A stretch of DNA of 64,000 nt from Litchfieldia stipae (GTDB lineage Bacteria; Bacillota; Bacilli; Bacillales; Bacillaceae_L). This document shows, one piece after another, positions 44,114-53,781 of this stretch. Every line of letters begins with the position of its first letter. Position 1 is the stretch's first letter. Where the stretch lies: NCBI RefSeq assembly GCF_014837155.1, contig NZ_JACYHA010000001.1:1-64000 (forward strand), written 5' to 3'. Below the pieces are notes generated by a model that saw only the letters and a program-made list of their open reading frames with translations, was not told the DNA's origin and did no database searches. Both the position numbers and the translations under genes were made by a program.

Positions 44114-44299
44114 TCATTTATCACCTTTACTTCCTACGAAGCTATTGTTTAAATTATATCGTTTCATAAATAATACTGCAATGATAGTAATAAACCAGCA
44201 CGATATTATTCAGTTAAACAAGTCGAATTTGTGAACTTCAATACTCTCTATGTTACTGTGTGTTTACCTATTTTCTTCAAATAAGGGCAAATGACTAGG

Positions 44300-44325
44300 A
44301 CATATATCTAATTTCTTCATAGGCT
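44300..44325 (+). promoter_or_regulatory. Sigma-K-like promoter of the Gly/Tyr-rich gene
   Basis: AC, 16 bases, then CATAGGCT matches the sigma-K pattern AC-N16/17-CATANNNT. It lies about 75 bases before the start codon and predicts mother-cell expression late in sporulation. Confidence 0.55.
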
Positions 44326-44401
44326 GTAATGTAATCAAAAACGGATAAATGATTCGTTAATAAAACCATTTATGCTACTGATGAGAAGGGAGATTGTTTT
44401 T

Positions 44402-44743
44402 ATGTATAACACATACGGATATGATATGGGGAACGTTCCAACACATGGATATGATATGGGAAATGTTTCTGCACATGGTTATGGTACTCAAACTGACGAG
44501 CGTTTTGGATTAGGTCCTCTTGGTGCAGGATTATTAGGTCTTGGAGTAGGCTATTTAGGCGGAGAATTATTGTCTGGACCAGGATATGGTTATGGTCCAG
44601 GATTTGGTCCGGGTTTTGGCCCTGGGTATGGCTACGGATATGGTCCTAGACCACGTCCTGGATATGGTTATGGACCTGGTCCTGGATACGGATACGGCCC
44701 AAGACCACGACCTGGATTTGGATATGGCGGATATGGCCGCTAA
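44402..44743 (+). CDS. Gly/Tyr/Pro-rich repeat protein, probable spore coat component
   Basis: 113 residues. The N terminus has two copies of YDMGNV(P/S) with HGY, then a short hydrophobic Gly/Leu stretch (LGPLGAGLLGLGVGYLGGELL), then about 50 residues of GYGYGP, GPGFGPGFGP and PRPRPG repeats. Such low-complexity Gly/Tyr proteins (YeeK-like) occur in Bacillus spore coats, where tyrosines cross-link. GGGAG nine bases before ATG at 44402 sets the start. Coat location is inferred from composition and promoter. Confidence 0.75.
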   Translation: MYNTYGYDMGNVPTHGYDMGNVSAHGYGTQTDERFGLGPLGAGLLGLGVGYLGGELLSGPGYGYGPGFGPGFGPGYGYGYGPRPRPGYGYGPGPGYGYGPRPRPGFGYGGYGR

Positions 44744-44757
44744 AACATTCTAATTTA

Positions 44758-44796
44758 AATGGGATTCCCTATTTCCAAGGAAATCCCATTTGTTTG
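44758..44796. terminator. Bidirectional terminator after the Gly/Tyr-rich gene and cheR-like gene
   Basis: AAATGGGATTTCC-type arms (AAATGGGATTCC and GGAAATCCCATTT) with T and A runs on the two sides, between convergent stops. Confidence 0.85.
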
Positions 44797-44797
44797 T

Positions 44798-45661
44798 TTA
44801 TCTTATTTTTTTATATAATTTCTGCTTACCATTTATGTCTTCATATTTATCAGCTATATCATTGTAATGAATCGTTTCTTTATCCCCTAGTCCAAGGATA
44901 CCAAACACACATAAGCTTTCATAGAAAAGCTCATGTACCTTCTTTTGTAATTGCTTATTGAAATAGATTAAGACGTTTCTACATAAAATCACATGGAATT
45001 CGTTAAACGATCGATCTGTAACGAGATTATGCTGTGCAAACACAATGTTTTTCTTCAGGAACGAATGAAATTTGACTCCACTGTTTGTGACCGAATAATA
45101 GTCAGAAAAGGCACTTTTTCCACCAGCTTGTACATAATTAGTTGTGTATTTCTTCATTTGCTCAATTGGATACACACCGTTCTTCGCAGTTTTTAACACA
45201 TGAGCATTAATGTCTGTTGCATAAATCTTAGACTTCTCATAGAGACCTTCCTCATGTAGCAGTATTGCCATCGAATATACTTCTTCACCTGTTGCACTAC
45301 CTGCATGCCAAATTCGAATAGATGGATATGTTCGTAACAGCGGAACGACTTTTTCTCTAAAATTCAAGAAAAACAATGGGTCCCGAAACATTTCAGTTAC
45401 ATTTATAGAGAAATCAGTAATTAATCGTTGTAAGCAAGTTGAATCATGTAAGATTTTTTCAAGAAGCCCCGTAATACTTGAAAGTTTCTCTGCATGGACT
45501 CGATGCCATACTCGCCGTCTTATTGAACTATATGCATAATTTCTATAGTCATAGCCACACCAAGAATAAAGACCCTGTAATAATAATTCAATTTCAACTC
45601 TCTCTAAATCATGGTTGCATTCAATGTCTTCACTTATTCGTCCATCTGATGAATTGATCAT
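44798..45661 (-). CDS. CheR-type protein methyltransferase (RsbM-like context)
   Basis: 287 residues: an N-terminal helical CheR domain (SIRRRVWHRVHAEKL) and the SAM-binding domain with TEMFRDPLFF, IWHAGSATGEEVYSMAI, IYATDINAHVL and FHVILCRNVLIYF. CheR enzymes methylate glutamates of chemoreceptors. No chemoreceptor or cheB lies nearby; instead the gene follows by 24 bases a kinase with a receptor-like sensor half. In Bacillus cereus the CheR homologue RsbM methylates the hybrid kinase RsbK, and the same relation is proposed here. Confidence 0.88.
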   Translation of the reverse strand: MINSSDGRISEDIECNHDLERVEIELLLQGLYSWCGYDYRNYAYSSIRRRVWHRVHAEKLSSITGLLEKILHDSTCLQRLITDFSINVTEMFRDPLFFLNFREKVVPLLRTYPSIRIWHAGSATGEEVYSMAILLHEEGLYEKSKIYATDINAHVLKTAKNGVYPIEQMKKYTTNYVQAGGKSAFSDYYSVTNSGVKFHSFLKKNIVFAQHNLVTDRSFNEFHVILCRNVLIYFNKQLQKKVHELFYESLCVFGILGLGDKETIHYNDIADKYEDINGKQKLYKKIR

Positions 45662-45685
45662 ATTTTTACATGGTCCCTTCTTAGA

Positions 45686-48600
45686 TTAATATAGCCATAC
45701 CTTTATTAAAGAAATAAGCTGGTCTGGGTCTACAGGTTTGACGATATAATCAGATGCCCCAACTTCCATACATTTAATACGATCTTCTTTCATTGCTTTT
45801 GCTGTAAGTGCAATAATTGGTAAATTCACCAATTCAGGAATCTCTCTCACCCTTTGAATGGCTTCATATCCGTCCATTTCTGGCATCATAATATCCATTA
45901 AGACAAGATCAATCTGTGGATTTTCCCGTAACATATCAAGGCTCTCTTTTCCATTCTCTGCAAAGCTAATTTCCATTTTATATTGTTCTAGAATACTTGA
46001 AAGTGCATAAACATTACGTACATCATCATCAACAATTAGAACCTTCTTCCCAATAAGGCCATATGTATTGTTCATTTCTTCAAGATTCATAGGTTCCATC
46101 ACATGAACTTCTTCATCATTCCCATTCACAAACAATTCTAGCTCTGCTTTTAGTCGTTGCGGAGAATGTGCATCCTTAATAATAATTGTATGGGCATACC
46201 TATTTAATTGCATTTCTTCCTTTGAAGATAGGTCTCGCCCTGTGTATACAATCACCTTCATATCATTATTTTCTGCCCGCTCCTTAATTCTTTCTAACAA
46301 TTCAAAGCCATTGGTGTCAGTTAAACCTAAATCAAGAATTAAACAATCAAAATGATTAACCTTCAACTCTTCAATAACTTCATACCCAGTAGCAACTGAT
46401 TTAATAATGATGTCCATATCACCGATTAATTCCATTAGACTACTACGCTGTTTCAAATCATCATCAACAATTAGAACTCTCTTTATATGACTATTTTCCT
46501 CTTTTATTTGAGTAAGTTCTTCGTTCTTGACTAAGTTCTCATTTTCTATCACAGATTGTACTTCTTTCTGATTTAATTCATCAATAGACGTCGCAACCTC
46601 GTCTAATACCACTACATTATTTATCGTTTCACTCTCTTCATAATCACTTATATAAAATGTGAAAACACTACCTTTTCCTACTTTACTTTTTACAGTTAAT
46701 TTACCATTTAAGAGATTTGCAATTTCCCTACTAATTGACAATCCTAAGCCAGTTCCACCAAATTGTCTGCTTGTTGTTCCATCAGCCTGTTGAAACGCCT
46801 CAAAAATAAGCTCTTGTTTATCATCAGGAATCCCCACTCCAGTATCAATGACAGAAAATGCGAGTGAATTTTCTTTAGATTGATTCACATCAATTTCTAA
46901 AGTTACTTCTCCTGCTTGTGTAAATTTAAAGGCATTGGATAAGAGATTTTTCAAAACTTGTTTCATGCGTACCTCATCACTATAAATATAATCTGGAAGG
47001 TCTTCCTTCAAAATGACATTAAAGTCTAATTTCTTTTGAATAGCTATATGTCTAAAATGATTATTAACAAATTTTGCAATATCATCAATGAATACTTTAT
47101 TTACATTTACTTCCATTTTCCCTGATTCAATCTTGGCTAAATCTAAGATATCATTAATTAGCGATAATAGATCATTTCCTGACGAATAAATAGTTCTTGA
47201 GAATTCAACTTGTTTTGCTGAAAGATTTCCATCTACATTATCAGCTAATAGTTTAGATAAGATCAATAAGCTATTAAGAGGTGTTCTTAATTCATGTGAC
47301 ATATTTGCTAGAAATTCAGATTTATATTTTGAACTTAATGATAGCTGTTTTGCTTTTTCCTCAAGCTCTGCTCTAGCTTTCTCTACCTCTCTATTTGTTT
47401 GTTCAAAACGCCTATTCTGATGCTCCAATGTCTTTGCTTTTTCTATTAAATCTGTATTTGTTTGCTCTAATTCTTCTTGCTGCATTTGTAATTTCTCTTC
47501 AGACTGCCTTAGAGCCTGTGTTTGTTCCTCTAATTCCTCATTGGTTGCTTTCAGTTCTTCTTGCTGATTTTGGAGTTCTTCAGATTGTGCCTGTACCTCC
47601 TCCATCAATGTCTGCGATTCTTCTAAAAGGTTAGCTAAGCGTATTCTTCCCATGAGGCTATCAAGGACAATCCCTAAGCCATTTACCAGTTCTTCTAGTA
47701 GTCCTTGTTGTGTTTCATTATATGGTTTGAATGACGCCATTTCTATGACCGCTTTCACATCGCCTTCAAACAAAATAGGTAGAACATAAATATTTAATGG
47801 TGGAGCCTCTCCTAAGCCAGATTGTACATGAATATAATCTGAAGGAACACTTGTTAAAATGATTGGCGTTTTTTCTATCACCGCTTGTCCTATTAATCCC
47901 TCTCCTACTCGAATGGTATTGGACATATGTTTTCTTTCTTTAAATGCATATGATGCTAATAACTTATATGTTAGTTCACTATGTTCATCTAAGTCTTGCA
48001 CATAAAAAACAGCATGACTTGATTCAACCAATGGAACAGCCTTCGAGAGAAATGTTTGAGCAAGTGACTCTAAGTTACGAGCACCATTTAAACTTGTCAT
48101 AATCTCCGCAATATTCGTCTTTGACCATGCAAGATTTTGTTCCTTTTCCCTCTGTTCTGCTAAAGAATCTGTCATCCGATTGAAGGAGGCTGCAACTTCA
48201 TCTATTTCATCATTTGATATGACATCAACTTTAGTACTTAATTCAATTCGTCCATTTGCAATGCCGGTCATCACATTAGAAACTTTATTTAACCGTGTAG
48301 AAATTCTCCACACACTTCTAAAGACAAGAATTAGTAGTAACATGATTGTAATAGCTAATATTACGATTCCAATTATAATTTCCTTTTGAAAATCACTTAA
48401 CATCTCTTCCAAGGAGGCATCCATACTTCTTTCAAAACTAGTTGTAAATTCTTTAATGATGTCAAAAAAACGGTCATGGAGTTCTGAAGAGTTCTCATCC
48501 ATTAGTGATAATGCTTCTTCTCTTTTCCCCTCATTTATCAATTTTATTAACGACTCTTTGTATACATTAAATTCGCTATTTGTATTTTTTAATTGTTCCA

Positions 48601-48925
48601 TCATTTCGTTATGTTCATCAGTGCTAACTTTGGTTTCTAATAGAGTTATATTTTGTATAATTGCATCATTTTCAACCTGTAAATTATTTAGCACTTCTTG
48701 AATCGAAATATCATCATTATATAGAACTAAATTTCTTAATAGAATCGCTTCATCCTTTATATCACGATGAATTTGTTCTACTAATATCGTTGTATCAAAG
48801 CCGTCTTGTACAGATTGATTCATTTCATTAATAGTAGAAATTTGTGACCAACTAGTTCCAAGGAGAATTAATAGTATGATCGGGAGTGTGCTAAGTCCTA
48901 ACAGTAATTTTGTTCTAATTTTCAT
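45686..48925 (-). CDS. Hybrid histidine kinase (4HB sensor-HAMP-GAF-HisKA-HATPase-REC-REC), RsbK-like
   Basis: 1079 residues. Spans at about 7-25 and 183-203 enclose a four-helix-bundle sensor of the chemoreceptor type; HAMP to about 260; GAF about 280-425; a long coiled coil of Gln/Glu heptads (430-535); HisKA with H544 in SHELRTPLN; ATPase domain with NLLSNAFKFT, DTGVGIP and GGTGLGLSI; two receivers with D865 and D1011. The middle receiver lacks some usual residues (LILDLGLTDTNG) but keeps its Asp. Cotranscribed with cheR and the c-di-GMP genes, it probably feeds the adjacent REC protein and is methylated by CheR. Confidence 0.93.
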   Translation of the reverse strand: MKIRTKLLLGLSTLPIILLILLGTSWSQISTINEMNQSVQDGFDTTILVEQIHRDIKDEAILLRNLVLYNDDISIQEVLNNLQVENDAIIQNITLLETKVSTDEHNEMMEQLKNTNSEFNVYKESLIKLINEGKREEALSLMDENSSELHDRFFDIIKEFTTSFERSMDASLEEMLSDFQKEIIIGIVILAITIMLLLILVFRSVWRISTRLNKVSNVMTGIANGRIELSTKVDVISNDEIDEVAASFNRMTDSLAEQREKEQNLAWSKTNIAEIMTSLNGARNLESLAQTFLSKAVPLVESSHAVFYVQDLDEHSELTYKLLASYAFKERKHMSNTIRVGEGLIGQAVIEKTPIILTSVPSDYIHVQSGLGEAPPLNIYVLPILFEGDVKAVIEMASFKPYNETQQGLLEELVNGLGIVLDSLMGRIRLANLLEESQTLMEEVQAQSEELQNQQEELKATNEELEEQTQALRQSEEKLQMQQEELEQTNTDLIEKAKTLEHQNRRFEQTNREVEKARAELEEKAKQLSLSSKYKSEFLANMSHELRTPLNSLLILSKLLADNVDGNLSAKQVEFSRTIYSSGNDLLSLINDILDLAKIESGKMEVNVNKVFIDDIAKFVNNHFRHIAIQKKLDFNVILKEDLPDYIYSDEVRMKQVLKNLLSNAFKFTQAGEVTLEIDVNQSKENSLAFSVIDTGVGIPDDKQELIFEAFQQADGTTSRQFGGTGLGLSISREIANLLNGKLTVKSKVGKGSVFTFYISDYEESETINNVVVLDEVATSIDELNQKEVQSVIENENLVKNEELTQIKEENSHIKRVLIVDDDLKQRSSLMELIGDMDIIIKSVATGYEVIEELKVNHFDCLILDLGLTDTNGFELLERIKERAENNDMKVIVYTGRDLSSKEEMQLNRYAHTIIIKDAHSPQRLKAELELFVNGNDEEVHVMEPMNLEEMNNTYGLIGKKVLIVDDDVRNVYALSSILEQYKMEISFAENGKESLDMLRENPQIDLVLMDIMMPEMDGYEAIQRVREIPELVNLPIIALTAKAMKEDRIKCMEVGASDYIVKPVDPDQLISLIKVWLY

Positions 48926-48953
48926 TTTAGAGCACCCTTTGTCATTTTAGTTA

Positions 48954-51023
48954 TTAGTTAATAATAAGAGTTTCTCCTTCTTTAATGCATATCTCATAAA
49001 CCATTGCCATTGCTTGGACACGGTCAGTCACATTTAATTTCTGGAGAATACGAGTTATGTGATTTTTGACTGTATGTTCACTAATAAAAAGTTGCTCTGA
49101 AATTTCCTTGTTACTTAACCCACTAATAATTAATTTAAAGACATCAAATTCCCTTTGTGAGATCGAATATAAAGCTTTTGTATGATGAATTGCAGCTTCA
49201 AGTATTTCTCCCTTCAAGTCCTTTCCGATAGGTGTTAGAACTTGACTGTCAATGAATCTAGCTTTCGTTTCTTTTCTAGGAGCTTTGTTCTCTAATTGAT
49301 TTGCTAAAAACACTTCAAATTCAAGTGCTCCAACTGGTTGACTAAATAAAAACCCTTGAAATTCATGGCACTTGTAATCAGAAATGATATCTAATTGCTC
49401 CTTTGTTTCTACCCCTTCAGCAATAACTGACATCTTAAGATTACTTGCTAATGCTACAATAGCACCAATTATGGCTCTACTATCACTCTGCTGTGATAGG
49501 TCTCTAATAAATGACTTATCAATCTTAATTGTATTTACAGGAAAACGTCTTAAATAATTTAAAGATGAATAACCTGTCCCAAAGTCATCAAGACTAATCG
49601 TTATGCCCATTTTCTTAAGCTGGGTTAAGGTTTGAGTGATAATATCTTCATTTCCTAAAATCACAGACTCTGTAATCTCAATTTCTAGCCATCTACTATC
49701 AACACCAGTTGTTGCTATTTCTTGTTCAATATGTTCGATTAAGTTTTTTTGAAGAAATTGTTGTGAGGAATAATTCAAAGCAATTCGAATTGGAATAAGA
49801 CCTTTCTCTTTCCAAGAATTTATTTGTTCACACACTGTCTTCAGAACCCATTCTCCAATTTCAACAATTTGACCTGTTTCTTCTGCTAAAGAGATAAATT
49901 CTAGTGGAAGAATTTGTCCCCAGCTTGGATGGTTCCACCTTATTAAAGCTTCAGCACTTGTCACTATCCCAGTTTCAACCTCTACCCTTGGTTGATATAC
50001 AAGCGTAAGTTCATTTCTTGAAATCGCTTTTCTCAAATCATTCTGAAGGATAAATGTACGGTAAGACTGAATATTCATTCCTGAATGGAAAACCTTATAT
50101 TTATTTTTCCCCTGTTCCTTAGCTCGGTATAAAGCTGCGTCTGCATTTTTGATAATAGTAACAGTATCCTCACCATCATAAGGAAAAACACTTAAGCCAA
50201 TGCATGTAGTCACAAATAATTCGAAATTATCAATCAAAAAAGGTGTTTTAAATGATACTAATAGCTTCTCTGCTACATCAAGTGCCATTTCTCGATCCAT
50301 ATCTGGTAGCATGATGATAAATTCATCTCCACCAACTCTTGCAACGAGACCTTTCTCCCTAATATTCAACTCTAATCTTCTTGCAACTTCTTGAAGCAAT
50401 TTATCACCAATCACATGACCCAATGAGTCATTGATATATTTGAAGCGATCCATATCTAAATATAAGACACCTAATGGTTTATTGGACATTTTAGCTATTG
50501 TAATCTGTTTATTTAATTCATCGTTAAATAATCTTCTATTCGCTAAACCAGTTAAGCTGTCATGATACGCCATATACTCAATTTCTCGATTCTTTTGAAT
50601 GAGAGCTTCTGATTGCTGGATAAGTAGCTGTTTCATCTTATAAAGTTCTACAAACCCATCCACCTTTGTTTTTAAAATAATTGGATTAAAGGGCTTCATG
50701 ATATAATCAATCGCACCAACAGAATACCCCATATAAATATGATCAGAATCCATATTATTGGCTGTAATAAATAAGATTGGTATGTTCTTAGTTTTTTCTC
50801 GGGCTTTTATAATTTTAGCAGTTCCAAAACCGTCAATGCCAGGCATTTGGACGTCTAATAGTATCGCTGCAAAGTCATATTTCAATAAATATTTAAGAGC
50901 TTCTTCTCCTGAGAAAGCTTTAATAATATTGTAATCTTCTCTTTCAATGATAACCTCTAATGCTAATAGATTCTCAGGTCGGTCATCTACGATAAGTATA
51001 TTTATTTTTTCATTGTCATTCAT
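48954..51023 (-). CDS. REC-GGDEF-EAL-LuxR four-domain regulator
   Basis: About 689 residues. Residue numbers count from the GTG at 51053. Receiver with D67 in LLDVQMPG and Lys in IMKPFNP; diguanylate-cyclase domain with intact GGDEF at 241-245; phosphodiesterase domain with EALIRW at 368-373 and DDFGTGYSS; after a linker, a LuxR helix-turn-helix (SQREFDVFKLIISGLSNKEISEQLFISEHTVKNHI) at about 630-690. Both enzymatic domains keep key motifs, so either synthesis or hydrolysis of c-di-GMP is possible. The DNA-binding module makes it a putative phosphorylation- and c-di-GMP-linked transcription factor. The ATG at 51021-51023 is used; the ribosome-binding site is poor. Confidence 0.92.
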   Translation of the reverse strand: MNDNEKINILIVDDRPENLLALEVIIEREDYNIIKAFSGEEALKYLLKYDFAAILLDVQMPGIDGFGTAKIIKAREKTKNIPILFITANNMDSDHIYMGYSVGAIDYIMKPFNPIILKTKVDGFVELYKMKQLLIQQSEALIQKNREIEYMAYHDSLTGLANRRLFNDELNKQITIAKMSNKPLGVLYLDMDRFKYINDSLGHVIGDKLLQEVARRLELNIREKGLVARVGGDEFIIMLPDMDREMALDVAEKLLVSFKTPFLIDNFELFVTTCIGLSVFPYDGEDTVTIIKNADAALYRAKEQGKNKYKVFHSGMNIQSYRTFILQNDLRKAISRNELTLVYQPRVEVETGIVTSAEALIRWNHPSWGQILPLEFISLAEETGQIVEIGEWVLKTVCEQINSWKEKGLIPIRIALNYSSQQFLQKNLIEHIEQEIATTGVDSRWLEIEITESVILGNEDIITQTLTQLKKMGITISLDDFGTGYSSLNYLRRFPVNTIKIDKSFIRDLSQQSDSRAIIGAIVALASNLKMSVIAEGVETKEQLDIISDYKCHEFQGFLFSQPVGALEFEVFLANQLENKAPRKETKARFIDSQVLTPIGKDLKGEILEAAIHHTKALYSISQREFDVFKLIISGLSNKEISEQLFISEHTVKNHITRILQKLNVTDRVQAMAMVYEICIKEGETLIIN

Positions 51024-51162
51024 GGCCACAGATACCCCACTCCCAACTGACACATTTTCGACATTTTCTCCATTTAGGATACCATAAATTTTGGAAAAGT
51101 GGGGATTATTTATCTGTGATTGTCCATACTAAATTATTCCAATTATACTATGCATATTAACT

Positions 51163-53781
51163 TCATTCATTTGAATTCATTCTTTTCAAATAAGTAAATC
51201 GATCTTCCTCCATAAAGCTACAATTCGGAACAATTGAATGGGAACGAAGGTGTAATGAAAAATTGTTCAATATTTTTACTATGCAATCTCTTTCATGTTC
51301 ATCAATTGAGAATTTAAGACCGTATTGAAATACACCCTTTAATTCATCCTTCCAAACGATATGTCCTTTTAACTTGAGCGTTTGTCCTAAAATCAGTGTC
51401 TCAAATTCAAATGTTACATCTGGTCGAATTGGTAAGTGAATCGTTGATAGAAATCTAAGTCCTCCTGGACCAATATCTTCGATTAATACATTAGTTTTCC
51501 CTAATTGAACCTGTTTTCCTTGTATGGATGTCAATGCCATATCAGAACACAATGGATATACTAAGTTAATGCGATAATAACTTCTACGGTCTGTTAAATC
51601 AATTTGTTTATCACTATTAAAAATAGGTTTTAGTATCCTTTTTCTTAATATTACCTGGAACTGTTTATCTGAAATGGGTTTACTGAAAATATATCCTTGA
51701 ACCTCCTTACACTCTTGTTGCTTTAAGAATGTAAGCTGTTCATTTGTTTCAACTCCCTCAGCAACCACATTCATATTTAACCCCTTCGCCATAAAAATCA
51801 ATGATTTAATAATAATTTCGGCATTATGTTCATGCGCTATTTGTCTAATAAAAGATTTATCAATTTTAATCGTATCAAATGAAAAGTCTTTAATATAAGA
51901 AAATGATGTGTAGCCTGTTCCAAAATCATCTAAGGCAATTTTTATCCCAAATTCCTTTAAAAATTGAAATGCAGCTATAACTTCTTTCTCATATTTAATC
52001 AGAGTTGTTTCGGTAATTTCAAGTTCAATCAATGAAGGATCTGTGTCCGTTTCTTCCAGCCTTTTTATAAAATTGAACTTCCAATCATTCTTTAAAAATC
52101 GTTGAGCAGATATATTTATCGATATTGGGACAATCGGTAAATCCGCTTGCTTCCAGGCTTTAATAAACGTACAAACCTGTTGTAATACCCAATCCCCGAT
52201 ATCATTTATAAACCCAGTTTCTTCAGCTAATGGAATAAATTCATTTGGGGATACAATCCCCCATACCGGATGCTCCCATCTGACTAATGCTTCCGCACTT
52301 ATAAGCTTCCCAGTTGAAGGTGATACTCTAGGCTGAAAATGAAGAAGCAATTCGTCATTTATAATTGACTTTCGTAGATCCCTTTCTAAATAGAATTGTT
52401 TAAATGCGTTGATATTTAAAGATGAAGAGTAGATTTGATAATTATTTTTACCATTTGCCTTCGCTCTATATAATGCTGCATGTGTATTCTTTGATATTTC
52501 TTCTACTGTTTTACCATTTACAGGGTATGAGCTAATACCAATACTAGCAGTTAGATATAATTCGAAATCTTCTACCATAAAAGGTTTATTTAAGCAATCA
52601 ATGATTACTTTTGCTAATGTAATCGGATATTCATTTTGGGTATAATCCCAAATAATAATTCCAAATTCGTCTCCTTCCATTCTTGCCAAAAGTGAAGAAT
52701 CATTTAATAAAGCATTAACTCTTTTACTTAATTGCTGTAATAATTGATCACCAATCAAATGTCCAAGTGATTCATTAATATGTCTAAAACGATCTAAGCC
52801 TAAATACATGATAGAAAAAGCTGCCTTACTACGTGAAGATTGTTTTATTAACGATTCAATTTTATTCTCAAAGAAAATCCGATTTGGTAAATCAGTTAAA
52901 TAATCATGATAAGCAATATGTTGAACTGCTTTGTTGATTTCATTAAGCTTCTCTTCTGTTACTATCTTTGCTGTAATATCTTGAATAATTCCAACTAGTC
53001 GTATCGGTTTTTTATTTTCATCCAATATAATTTCAGTTAGTCCGGATACATAAATGAATGTACCATCTCTCTTAAGAATTCTATAATCAATCGAATAGCT
53101 CTCACTTGTTTTAATAGAACGATTTATAGCATTCTTATACGTTTGTCGATCTTCTGGATGGATATATTGTAAGGCTTCTTCTAATGAAAGCGTAGAGTCA
53201 TGGTGGAAATCAAGTCCACAAATATCGAACATTTGCTTAGACCAATAGATCTCACCTTCAACAATGTCATAATCCCAGCTTCCGATACTACCTATTTGTT
53301 GAGCTAGTTCGAGGCTATTTTTAATTTTATTCACTTCTTTTTCACGTTCAACATGAACTGTGATATCCTTGGCTATGCCATACACTCCAATGACTTCCGT
53401 ATTATCGGCTAATATTGGTACATACGTAATGTCAACATGGATCAGTCGTCCATTTTTATGATAAACAACTGCTTGAAAATTTTGAGCCTTCCCATTCAAG
53501 GCTTTTTGAAAATATTGCTTTCCTATTCCTCTGTTGCTTCTTTCATAAATTTTTTCTAAATTACCTCTCAGTTCTTGCACTCCATATCCAAAAATACGTT
53601 GAATAGATTGATTGACAATTTGTACTTTCCTGTTCACATCTAATACAAAGACGGCGTCGGGATGATTTGCGAACATTTCAGTAAATTTATTTTCGTCAAA
53701 AAAGGTGTTTTCATATAAAGACTCTGAATGATTAATTAAGCTTGAACCGATTCTTTTTTTTAGGAATGATAATTTGGGCAT
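51163..53781 (-). CDS. PAS-PAS-GGDEF-EAL-PilZ c-di-GMP protein
   Basis: 872 residues with two PAS domains (about 33-145 and 155-275), GGDEF (285-450), EAL (460-710) and PilZ (730-840). The GGDEF site reads EGDEF (369-373), so the cyclase is probably inactive or a GTP sensor. EAL keeps ISAEALVRW, ITETTL, DDFGTGYTS and EGVE, so phosphodiesterase activity is likely. PilZ has RxxxR (R733, R737) but GPGG in place of the usual NxSxxG serine (D769-I-G-P-G-G). The N terminus is soluble, with no membrane span. First gene of the four-gene operon, AAGGGGG before ATG. Confidence 0.92.
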   Translation of the reverse strand: MPKLSFLKKRIGSSLINHSESLYENTFFDENKFTEMFANHPDAVFVLDVNRKVQIVNQSIQRIFGYGVQELRGNLEKIYERSNRGIGKQYFQKALNGKAQNFQAVVYHKNGRLIHVDITYVPILADNTEVIGVYGIAKDITVHVEREKEVNKIKNSLELAQQIGSIGSWDYDIVEGEIYWSKQMFDICGLDFHHDSTLSLEEALQYIHPEDRQTYKNAINRSIKTSESYSIDYRILKRDGTFIYVSGLTEIILDENKKPIRLVGIIQDITAKIVTEEKLNEINKAVQHIAYHDYLTDLPNRIFFENKIESLIKQSSRSKAAFSIMYLGLDRFRHINESLGHLIGDQLLQQLSKRVNALLNDSSLLARMEGDEFGIIIWDYTQNEYPITLAKVIIDCLNKPFMVEDFELYLTASIGISSYPVNGKTVEEISKNTHAALYRAKANGKNNYQIYSSSLNINAFKQFYLERDLRKSIINDELLLHFQPRVSPSTGKLISAEALVRWEHPVWGIVSPNEFIPLAEETGFINDIGDWVLQQVCTFIKAWKQADLPIVPISINISAQRFLKNDWKFNFIKRLEETDTDPSLIELEITETTLIKYEKEVIAAFQFLKEFGIKIALDDFGTGYTSFSYIKDFSFDTIKIDKSFIRQIAHEHNAEIIIKSLIFMAKGLNMNVVAEGVETNEQLTFLKQQECKEVQGYIFSKPISDKQFQVILRKRILKPIFNSDKQIDLTDRRSYYRINLVYPLCSDMALTSIQGKQVQLGKTNVLIEDIGPGGLRFLSTIHLPIRPDVTFEFETLILGQTLKLKGHIVWKDELKGVFQYGLKFSIDEHERDCIVKILNNFSLHLRSHSIVPNCSFMEEDRFTYLKRMNSNE

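Noticed and set aside
44031-44234. 67-codon plus-strand frame overlapping the mifM-like gene
   Set aside because: Mostly antisense to the leader gene, no ribosome-binding site, composition of random A+T-rich sequence.
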